Below, piece after piece: positions 22,229-31,948 of a DNA stretch of 64,000 bases. The stretch's first letter is position 1. Each line of letters begins with the position of its first letter. The notes under the pieces are model-generated. The model was given only the letters and a program-made list of their open reading frames with translations, was not told where the DNA came from and ran no database searches. The stretch covers positions 1 to 64,000 of the forward strand of contig JAIVFJ010000299.1 of NCBI GenBank assembly GCA_025765615.1. Reading direction: 5' to 3'. Made by a program: the position numbers and the translations under genes. The stretch is from Zopfochytrium polystomum. Lineage: Eukaryota > Chytridiomycota > Chytridiomycetes > Chytridiales > Chytridiaceae.

Positions 22229-23708
22229 GATCAGCTCTTTTTTTTTTTGGGGGGGGAGCTTGGGGTTTTTGGTGGGTTGGTGGTGGGTTGGTGGTGGGTT
22301 GGTGGGGTGCAAGGGGCGTTTTTTATGTGGTTTTTTGTTTGTTTTTGTTCCCTCTCTGTCTCTGTCGGTCGGGCTGTTGCTGGCTGGGCTCTGTGCTGTG
22401 GTGCTGCTGTCTGTCTGTGTGGGTGCTGCTGCTGCTGCTGCTTCTGCTGCTGATCTGATTGAACGCGCTGGGGGCGGGTGGGCAGGTGCTGTGGGTGGGT
22501 GGATGGATGGATGTTTGGTTGTGTGGGCAAAGCCTGGAGGGAGGGTGGGGTCTGCCTGTCGGTCTGTCGGTCTGTCTGTCTGTCGGCCGGGCTGCAAAGC
22601 AAAACAAAGGTTTGCTTCAAGTTGTTGTGTTGTTTCTTTAATTTTTTGATTTGGTAAGAGTGGGCGAAGTGAGAACGGGCGGACACTTCATTTATAGTCG
22701 CCCGTTTTTGACTGCGCAGCACTTGCCGGAGACAGACCAGAGAGAGAGAGAGAGGGAGAAAGACAGCCTGACAGAGAGGGAGAGAGATAGAGCGAGAGAG
22801 ACAGAGACAGAGGGGGACAGGGGGCACCCGCTGTCTGTGTGTGTGTGGACTTGGCCTCAATAATCAATCGCCTCCGTGCAACAAGAAGACCCGTCTTCTC
22901 TGTCGGGCTGGCTGTGCGACGGTTGCCACTGGCTTCTGTCTCCGGGTGGCGGGGAAGAGTGGCGTATCCTCCAGCTCACCTTGCAGCACGGATCCACATC
23001 ATTTCGCTGGGGAAGTGCAAGTGCGGAAGGGGAGAGACGGGAGAGACAGACACCGAGACAGACGAAATGTTCGAATTCTGTTTGTGCAATTGAGCTTGGC
23101 GTTTTCCGTTTTCTTTTTTCTGTTTTTTTATTTATTTTCTCTTTTTTTTTTGGTTTTTCTTTGGTTGGATGAAGTGGAGGCAGGGCACAGACAGGGATTC
23201 ATCAGTTTCCTCTCTTTTTTTTCTTTGGTTTGCCGACACAGCATGCACACACGGATTCATTCATCGCGGCAAATGGTTGTTTTTTTTTCAGCCTCGCCTG
23301 TCTCCCCGCACCGCAGTCCGTCTGGCTGTCGGGCGAAAGTGGCGGCCCAAAGCGACTGACTGCCCACTGCCCCCCCCCACCCGCAAGAAACTTCCCCCCA
23401 AGCCACACACAACCAACAACCAACAACCAACGCATCCACCCCCTCAAGCTCCTCAACCTCAATTGGGAGGGCGCGAAAACGCTTTCAGTCAGCAGTGTTT
23501 CGCCCTGGTCAGCCACCCGCAGTAGGACAGAATGGATATGGAGAGAAAAAAAACGCCACTTAAATTGGACCCCCGACAGATTTTTTATGAATTGGGGGGA
23601 GGTAGACAACGACTGGCTGCATCGCGAGAGAGAGAGAGGAGAGAGAGAGAAAGAACACGGCCGTGTGGATTTGGTAATCTCCCACGCAGACACATCCAAA
23701 CGCACACA

Positions 23709-23743
<35 letters not shown>
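22229..23743. repeat. Simple-repeat-rich region upstream of kinase
   Basis: The region contains TGGT repeats (about 22258-22310), GTCT/CTG repeats (22340-22590), a GA tract (22740-22812), a short GA stretch at 23628-23652 and an uninterrupted (CA)16 at 23711-23742. A minus-strand TATAAAT at 22690-22696 could belong to the kinase promoter. No gene is supported. Confidence 0.75.
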
Positions 23744-23744
<1 letters not shown>

Positions 23745-25984
23745 CACAATCACACTCACACATAATGTCATTTGCTCACTCGCAAAATTTTGGGGAAAGT
23801 TGTTGTGTTCCGATTGCTCTAAGTCCGCAAGCTTATAGTGCAGCCCCTCCAATCATCCCGAAATAATATAATTTGCCGATTGTCCAGTTCACATGATGAT
23901 GGAAAACCCTTCAAACCCGAACCACCTATGAGTACTTAACCTTCCTTGACCTTGTCCCAGCACGCTGCAGGAATCGTTTTGTGGAACCTTTGTAGCACAG
24001 GGAGCAAATGTAAGTGCTAATTTGATAAAAGGTGGAACCCGTAAGAAGCTAGTGTTGAGCCGATAGCATCGTCACCTTGTCATCCTCCTTGTCGAGGAGC
24101 TTCCGGCTAGCGGAGCAGACACCAACCACCATTATAATCCTTCACCCTTGAGGGAACCAGACAAGCAGGCATCCTTGCATTCTTTGGTGAAACGATGTCA
24201 AAAAAATTGGTGTTGAGGGTGTCGGCGGAACAGTGGCAAACGAAGAGCGGTGGCGGCAGTCGTGATGATGGCGATAGTGATTGCAGCAACAGCGTAGCGA
24301 CGATGGGAACGCGGTGGGCGATTTTTTGGAAAAAAGGTTGGAGACAGCGGAGCGAGCCAATCAACAATTCATTGAGAAAAGGGGAGTGAGCATTATGCAA
24401 CCCAGCAAGCCCGACAGGAAGCGGAAGGGCTACTGGCCGCGAACTTTGTTGTTGGACCCAGCCGGCGCCGCGTGCAGGCTCCATTGGAAGAGTCCAACTA
24501 CAAACTGGAAAAATGCGCAATTTGTCGTTGCAGTATTGGGGAAGCAAAGGTGTGTCCGCGGACTTACTAAAAGGCACATGGGCTCGTCTACTTAATTGGG
24601 TTTTGTCCTTTTGCTGTCTGTTCCCGGCCCTGCCTGCCACACCTCTGACGCTCCTCCGCAAAGTCGCTTCTGTTGTTTTATTGATTTGGAATACAATGAG
24701 TGACAGCAAGTAACTTAGTCTTTTACTGAGTGCACAGGGATATGTAGTGTGCTGTAGCGTGTAACCAACTATCAAGCCAGGGCTATTTATATCTGGCGGA
24801 TTTGTCTTATGTCACAATGAAGGAGCGACATGTGCGACTGGTATGTAGACAGAGTGGTCGTCGGGGTCGTCCCATGAAGGGGGCCTTGGAGCTAAACTTG
24901 ATTCAATTCAATCAAGTAATTTCGCAGCGAAAGTCACCCTGGTGTTGCCACCAACAGACCTCCATTTGGTTGCCTGGTCCTTCACAGCTGACGCGATCAT
25001 TGAGTGGATTATGCGCCCTGTGTTGGGCGTGAGTGACAAGTTCTGGAAGTCTCACAGACCACCGACCCTTGGCGGAAGGGCTGGACGAGCACCACTGACA
25101 AAGACGCTCTCTCTGTACTCAAAATCCCAACAAACAAAAACCACTTACACGCAAAACACGGAGGCCAAGACTCTCAAGCACGCGGGGTAAGGCGAGATAG
25201 CTCGTAAGAGTGCAATGTAGGAAGTTCCACAAAATTTTTTGAGTGAGAGCCGTCACTTTCCATATCCCATCTTCGTTTACCGCACCCCCCTAAGGGATTT
25301 ACGGTTTTACGGTAGTGAATTTTCCATAGAGGAGACATATTGGGCAAAATGCACCAACCGTCTTCCCACAGATGTTACCTGTCCGCGATCTTGGACTTCC
25401 GGAAGATAAGGTAAGTTTATTTGCTCGGTTCCGGACGGCTAGTTTACTTGTTCAAAAAGGCTGATTTCTCATCTGAAGCTTGAGGGACTTGGGAGTCACT
25501 GCCGAACATTTCATAGCTAAATACATTGCTCCTAATAATATCAATACATTGCATATGTCCTTGGCGGTGGCGGTGTCTCTATAACACATGGTCCGTTTCA
25601 CGGAAAAACGGAAAGAAAACGTGATGGATTTGGCAGCTGCCGCAAAGGGGAGAGGAATCTTCCTTTTTTGGTGCTGTTTCCTTTTGGCGCGGCAATCTCC
25701 GTATATTTATTTTCCGTCTGTTTTGTCTTTGGCATAACAGGAGCATGGTTCGCTGTGCCGCTTGTCTCTCTCATTCACATTAGAAACAAAGAAAGAAGCG
25801 CCACAAAACGCAAACATGCACATTTGAAAGCGAGACAAACAGGAGGTTTTGCATGACACGGTCGGCAGTGTGGTGCCACACAGAGACGGGAACTGAATAT
25901 CCGTTTGCGGCAGGGCATCTTGCGGCCCATCCGCGCATGCCGAATTTGAGAAAACAAACCAACACACATTACATACACACGAGA
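23744..25984. other. Gene-poor interval with unassigned exon-like pieces
   Basis: No complete gene was found. A plus-strand frame at 24942-25190 contains a non-repetitive hydrophobic-acidic stretch (LHLVAWSFTADAIIEWIMRP). A segment at 25372-25410 reads MLPVRDLGLPEDK between an acceptor-like ACAG and a perfect GTAAGT donor. These may be exons of an unrecognised or decayed gene. I do not assign a function. Confidence 0.3.
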
Positions 25985-26017
25985 GCTCTCTCTCTCTCTA
26001 TCTCTCTCTCTCTCTCC

Positions 26018-26054
<37 letters not shown>

Positions 26055-26104
26055 CCTCTCTCTCTGTTTCAAACACCCCCTCTCTGTCTCTCTCTCCCCT
26101 CTCT
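25985..26104. repeat. (CT)n tract upstream of LRR-SAM gene
   Basis: An interrupted CT dinucleotide array lies about 0.55 kb upstream of the LRR-SAM start. Frames across it encode Ser-Leu runs only. Confidence 0.9.
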
Positions 26105-26638
26105 CACTCTTTCACGCACATCGACTCTCTCTCCCCTTCGCAACAGCGCACTTGCACCCAACTCAGGCGCTGGCGACTGACGGACGGCAGAACTCGCGCG
26201 GCGCCGCTCGACGCCCCATCGTTGCTCCAACAAACACACACCAACAACTTACCCTCCCCCACCTTTCCCAACAACCCAAGACAGCCTACCACCCCTACAA
26301 CGTCCCGTATCACTCGATCCATCCTGGGACAGACCCCTGTACGAACTCTTCCCTCAACTGAGCTCGCCGGTAGTGCTCCGTCCCGACCCAGCACCCTATT
26401 CCTTTCTTGTCCTCCCGGGCGGCTTTCGCCTTCGCCCTCGCCTTCCCACCGCAGGCTGAGTAAATACGGATCGAGGAAGGGCGGCGATTTGCAGAGCAAA
26501 GCTCAGGGGCACGGGCGGTAGAAGGCGGCCCCCGCACTGGATTGCAATCTGGAACTGCTGAGTGCAGTTGTTTGGCTACGCGCGAGCGGCGCGCGGCGGT
26601 AGTGGGCATCCCCGCCTGGCGGATCTTTGGCTGCCAAG

Positions 26639-29600
26639 ATGGTGAGTTTGGGGGGGATGGATCCGTTCCCTTGGTTTCTTGATCGCTCAAAGAAAAGCTC
26701 GCTTTTCCCATTCTCGCAAACCAAACTGTTACCCAGACCTCCGCCGACTGTTCGGTCTTGGCGGCTATCTTCCCGACCATCGTTCCCCGCCGCCGGATCC
26801 TGCTGCACGGTGGCCGGCGTCACGTGCGATGCAACGAACTCGTTGGTCAACCGAATGTGAGCGGGGGGGGGGCATGGCGGAGTGGACGTGTTGGAACTTT
26901 GGCTTACAAGGTCACTTCATTTGCAAACCATTGCGCCCGTTGATGGCGGCAGAAATTTTGACAGTCATCAGCTCGAAGGTACTCTCTCGGGGAACATTGG
27001 GAAACTGTCGAACCTGTCCTTTCTGTAGGTGTTCGCCCCGCTCTTGCTTGACAGCCAACCGAAATGGCGAGTGAGCGACCTTTCTGACATTGTTTACGAA
27101 GGTCGTTACGCAACAACACGCTGAGCGGCCCCATCCCTGCCGAGATTTCGAGTCTCGTGAACCTTCAGGAACTGTAAGTGCGGGGCTCGTGGAGGGCACA
27201 AGAGGGAAAAATCAATTTCCCTTCGCTTGTCTAACCAAATTCTACCCCTTTCGCAACCTTTTCCTGATTAATGAAAGGTATCTTGCGGAAAATAGATTCA
27301 GTGGAAGTATTCCACGGGAGCTCGGAACCCTCTCCAAACTCTTCACTCTGTGAGGCTAGCATTAAAATATGTTATCTTCTTCCATCGGCTAACGCTCGAG
27401 TGTCCACAAAGGCAAATTCGGTATAACCGCTTGACGGGTGCTATTCCACCGGAACTCGGATCGCTTACGAGTTTGCAGTTTTTGTAAGCGTTTGACTTGG
27501 AATCGGGGGCGTTGCTTCTTTATCTTTTCTGCGACAACTTTCGTAACCTTTCCTCAATCTTCTCGTGCGGGCTAGTGATGCGAGCCAAAATGAGCTCACC
27601 GGGTCGATTCCTCCTGAATTGGGCCTTCTCACAAATCTGACGGAAATGTGAGTGATCAAATGGGATATTTGGGAAGTCGTGATGAAAGTTGATATTGCGG
27701 GGTGGAATCTGAGCGGTCTGAGTTTGGTGGACTGATTCGCGTTGTCAGGTGGTTGAATGACAATCAGCTGGCCGGCGGGATCCCGCCAGAGCTTGGCAAC
27801 ATGACAAATCTCTCGCTCCTGTAAGCACAAGATACATCGGTGCGTCTTTTGCTAATTGTCTACCAGGAAGCTTCAAGACAATTTCCTGAGCGGCCCTCTG
27901 CCAAACCACCTCGCAGCACTGCCTAATGTGAAAGAGATGTAAGTAATTGAGCTTCCTTTGCGCACCGAATCTTACATCCACCGTTCTGGCTTCCCTATCC
28001 ACAGAACACTGTCAACCAATCGACTGAACGGGGTAATCCCCCCAGAGTTTGCGAACACTGCAAAGTTGACTTTACTGTACGTCCATCGAGCGTGCTGGAT
28101 TCTTGTCTGGCTTTTCTTCTAACACAAAAATTCAGCGATCTCACCGGAAATTACTTCAGCGGCGACGTGCCAATGCTACCGCAGGTCATGTAAGTAGCAT
28201 TAGTTTATGCTAGAGAATCGCTCATCGCCTTGACAGAACATACAATACTTTTGGGAACTGCTTACCCCTGGGAGTGAATCAAAAAGATTCTGTCAGCTGC
28301 GGTAGACACTGTCTTTCTGCTCGTTTCTGTTTCTCAGGAGCTCTGACACGATATGCAGGCTATTTTAACAATGCGTACTTCGAGACGTATCAGTCAGCCA
28401 CTGTAACTTCCACAACAACGACGCCAATCGCCACAACGGCGTCCCCCATGCCTGCAGCCACCTCAAAATCGTCAGGTCCACCACTAACAAGTGAGCTGCC
28501 TCAGCCATTTTGTTATGCACTGATCATTCCTGTCAGTTATCATCGACTCCTCGATTGCCGCCATCGTATTCGCCGCCGTTGTTATCGCTCTTTGCGCCTT
28601 CTGGCGTCGTCGCCGCGCCAGAGCCATACGAGAAAAGACGGAACCAACTTACGACCCCGTGGCGACCTCCCGTGCCCGCTCCAGCAGCTTTGGCAGCGAC
28701 TACACCCCAACGGCGTCGTCGTCTTCGGCAGGCCTAATCCCAATCCCGTATCCTACCAACGCCAACCCCTCGGTTGTGCGCACTGCGTCAGTCCTGCAGT
28801 ACGCATCAACCGGCGCCCCTTCTCCAGAAGGCACCCTCACCCGCTTCCGCTACAGCGTCGGCAGCCGTGCTGACAGCTACATCGAAGCAGCTGCTCCTGC
28901 CGCGACGGGGGTGGTCCTCGGCTCGTCTCCCTCTACCACCTCTACTTCCGCTACCTATACCTTCCCCTCATCCGCCGTCGCGAGCTTTCAGCAGCAACAG
29001 CAGCAGCTCCAAGCGTGGCAGCAGCAGCACCTTCTTCAACAACAACAGGTTATGTGGCAGCAGAGGCAGGAACAACTAAGGATACAAGCGGAGCGGGAGG
29101 CGCGCCCTCCAACTCCGTCACGGACGCCGACAATGCTGGGGCCGGTACAAACGCTACCGCTTCCACCTGGGATGTACATTTGTCCAACGACTGGGGCTAT
29201 TTTGAGTAAGCAATTTGTTTGGCAACAATAATTCAATTGTTTACTGTTCACTTCCGCCGTTGCAACTAGGTACTGCACCACAAAGAGAAGAAAGCGTTCT
29301 ACCCAATGACGGGCCGAAAGTCGCCGTTCCCGCAAGGCTGTTTAGTGGTAAATTCCCATTGAAATGATTAGGCCAAAGAGTGTTCTGATCCATTTTTTGT
29401 TTGTTCCTTTTCTTGTTTCGTGATTTCAATCGCTTGTCGTGTGCTTCAACTGTAGACATGGCGGCATTGTCACAGTTCGAACCGGCTGGATCCGCCTCAA
29501 AGGCCGTCATGAAGAAGTACCTCCAAGGTAACGACGAAGCGAACCCCTCATCGTGCTGTTTCCCCGGCAAATCTTTAACAAGAACAAACCCACACTCATA

Positions 29601-30231
29601 CAACCCTACACGCGAAAGGGAGCGAATCGTCCTCAAGCTTGGGCCGCCCCACATCCCTCCGCAGCCGCAGTGACTCGGACGACCATTCTCGACTGACCGA
29701 CCATTGGTTCCTCCGCGAGCACGGCGCCGTCGTCACGTGGTCTCGCGATACGGCGTTTGAATGGGCCGAAGCTCGACGGCTGCCAGAGAAGGTCCTCACG
29801 GTGTTTGCTGGTGAGGAAAGAGACAAAGCGATGAAGGGGGGAAGGGGGGCGCGAAGCACTCTGCGATTCGCGCGGAGGGGCTTGTTTCTGTCCGCCATCG
29901 CTCTACTTTCCGGTTATATTTTTTATGTGTGCCGAAGCTAACATGCGACACTGGCGAACAAAAAAACCCGCTGCAAATTCACCCCCATTCAGCAAACGCT
30001 TTTGACGGGCCGACGCTGATTGCCCTGCGCATGGAGACCGCCAGTGCCGGTACCAACGCGACGGACTCGCTCCGCACGGCTTTCGGCGTCGTCGACTTTG
30101 ACACCCGGCGGCTGATTCTCGGGGCCGTCGCCGCCCTGGCCGCCGCCGACGCGTCCCTCGTGTCGGTGGCGGGGACCCCCGCGGCGGCTGCGGTGGAGGG
30201 GCCCTTACCGCCGCCGCTGTACCAGGCTTGA
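26639..30231 (+). CDS. LRR-transmembrane-SAM receptor-like protein
   Basis: This is a predicted surface receptor of about 739 residues. A Cys-rich LRR cap (TSADCSVLAAIFP, then GSCCTVAGVTCDATNS) precedes plant-type LRRs. Eight exons of exactly 72 bases (26953-27024, 27102-27173, 27278-27349, 27412-27483, 27576-27647, 27749-27820, 27867-27938, 28005-28076) each carry one 24-residue repeat of GxIPxEL type with phase-2 introns. Exons 28136-28189 and 28237-28301 end the repeats. A Thr/Ser stalk and a membrane helix (SSIAAIVFAAVVIALCAFW, then RRRRAR) come next, followed by a Gln/Ser-rich tail. A C-terminal SAM domain runs from about WSRDTAFEWAEARRLPEKV to TRRLILGAV. The cap exon 26737-26856 has one extra base (the C4 run at 26786-26789). 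The ATG at 26639 abuts a donor, and no signal peptide is visible, so the true start may lie upstream. Confidence 0.85.
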
Positions 30232-31019
30232 GAGGATATTTGGAGTGTGTGGGTCTGTTTGTGTGTGTGAGTGTGGGCGGGTGAACGTGAGGATGTTCGA
30301 AAGAAGAAGCACAAGGGATCTATGATCCTTGCTTTTTTTTTTTTTTTAGGCGGTCGCACGTTTGCACGTTTGCATGACTGATGCTGTGTGTTTTTATCTT
30401 CCAGCCCGACTTTATCGGGTTCGATTTCCCGAATTCCCCAAAACCGCAAAACCCATTCTGGGGCCGGCCCCCATTGGGGAGGCTGCGTCGTTCAATCAAG
30501 AACTCTTCACTCTTCTGTTTCCGTTTTCGAGCCGAGAGTTTTGTCTAGAAAAAGGAGTCTGGGAAAAGGGGGTCTGGACCCTCAATACGCCTTCATTTGG
30601 CAGGATTGACAACTTCGAACTTGTGCTGCAGGGACAACGGTTAGTGATTCAGGTTTCTACCAATGAGGGGGGTTGGAAACCGCACCTCTTGGGGATAATT
30701 AGAGATGTCGTGTGACTGCAGGGGGACAAAAGTCTTCATTCACCTTGTCAAAGTGTCGTTTGCCCACCACCCAGACATCTACCATGATCACGATTGCCCA
30801 GATCACCACCAAACCCGGCACTCCATAAGAAGGGATGGAGCCTTGGAGCAATCAGTGACTTACCCAAACATTGTAAATCAGAGGCGGAGAGCTTTTTGGG
30901 CTGTCCACTGCATGGGAGATCCACCAGGCCGTCCCGTCTCCTTTAAACAGCGCATGATACTTTGGGCTTGATCACGACAATGGGCAACAAAAGCCTCCGC
31001 AGAGGATTGTTGCTGTTCA
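30232..31019. other. Spacer leading into transposon remnants
   Basis: This is the 3' flank of the LRR-SAM gene. From about 30700 the plus strand has decayed sequence that may include the N-terminal part of a Tc1-type transposase, but I cannot recognise its helix-turn-helix region. No intact gene is present. Confidence 0.4.
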
Positions 31020-31541
31020 TTGCAGGACATCACAAACAAAAGGGTGAATTCAGCTCAGTCTCCGCCAGTTTCAACCAGAACCATTCCGCGGCACTTGCAC
31101 CTGCTTGGAATTCACAGCTGCGTTTCAAAGAAGAGGCCTTTTTTTTTCTCCGAAGCATTGAGCAAGGCACCTGCATTTGCACGCAAGCATAAAGACTGGA
31201 CCGTCTAGGATTGAGCCAAAGTTATTTGGAAAGATGAGGCAACTTTTGAGACTGGGAAGCAAGGAAAAGTTCGTGTGTAGAGGAGAGCTGGGGAAAGCAT
31301 GATGGAAGAGTGCTTGCAAGGCTCACGCAATAGTGGTCGTGAATCCTTCTCTATTTGGGGTTGTTTCATGGGCTTGAACCCAGGATGCTTTTCGTTCTTT
31401 GATGGCCGGCTCAACTCAACCAAGTTTACTGACACTCTGGAAGTGGAGTTTGAAGGTTTTCTGGTATCACATGTGTTCAGGAAAGAGAAAGATTGCAAGA
31501 GCGCTTCTTTTTCGTGGCTTCTTTTTCGTGGCTATGGCCAA
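31020..31541 (+). pseudogene. Tc1/mariner-family transposase remnant
   Basis: Broken frames on the plus strand encode consecutive Tc1-type blocks. IPRHLHLLGIHSCVSKKRP with FARKHKDWTV spans about 31071-31200; VIWKDEATFETGKQGKVRV and a proline-less GE block follow; then FSIWGCFMGLNPGCFSFFDG with LNSTKFTDTLE ends near 31460. The first DDE aspartate lies in WKDE. Stops and frame changes interrupt the reading, and the third catalytic region is missing. This is a dead, truncated element of the Tc1/mariner superfamily. Terminal inverted repeats were not identified. Confidence 0.75.
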
Positions 31542-31733
31542 CACCTCGCTTCTTGACAAATGTGGCAGCAAAATCAGCTGTTGTGGTTCTCGCCAGAATT
31601 CGTTTTGAGAACTGGGCTTGCTGAGGATGTTGGCAAGTTGGTACCACGGTTGGGCCACAGGCAAAAGGCTTCATACACTAGGACAAAATTAAAAAAAAAT
31701 AGTGTTGGTTCAAGCCCCTTTATTCGTACATGC

Positions 31734-31757
31734 AAAAAAAAAAAAAAAAAAAAAAAA
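31734..31757. repeat. Poly-A run
   Basis: There are twenty-four consecutive A residues between the two transposase remnants. Confidence 0.9.
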
Positions 31758-31791
31758 GAAAGTAAAATGTGATAAGAAGGAGCTGAGTCGA

Positions 31792-31900
31792 TACTTTGTG
31801 GAATCCCCTTTTGTTTTTGATGACAGCCTTGACTCTCCTTGGCACACTTTCAACTAAACATTGAAGGAACGAATGAGAAATTTTGCTCAGCGCTTCAGAC
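31792..31900 (-). pseudogene. Tc1/mariner transposase C-terminal fragment (opposite strand)
   Basis: The minus strand reads FLQCLVESVPRRVKAVIKNK followed by RGFHKV, the characteristic tail of Tc1-type transposases (S-M/V-P-R-R...VI-x-x-K-G). Upstream on that strand the frame is closed by a stop. It lies about 50 bases beyond the stop codon of the VIT-VWA gene and so probably within its 3' untranslated region. It may be the inverted tail of the neighbouring remnant or a second insertion. Confidence 0.75.
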
Positions 31901-31948
31901 TAAATTTTTTCGAGCTGTGCAATAAAAGCGGCCAAAAATGAATACATC

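Noticed and set aside
24107..24775. 222-codon minus-strand frame
   Set aside because: Composition is plausible but there is no family signature, no neighbouring exons and no promoter signal; left as unassigned.
26953..28076. Regular array of eight equal units separated by spacers, CRISPR-like at first sight
   Set aside because: The units are 72-base exons encoding leucine-rich repeats with splice sites at both ends, and their sequences differ.
31700..31730. GGTTCAAGCCCC resembling a tRNA T-arm
   Set aside because: The flanking sequence is A-rich with no acceptor stem or anticodon arm; no tRNA gene is supported here or elsewhere in the window.
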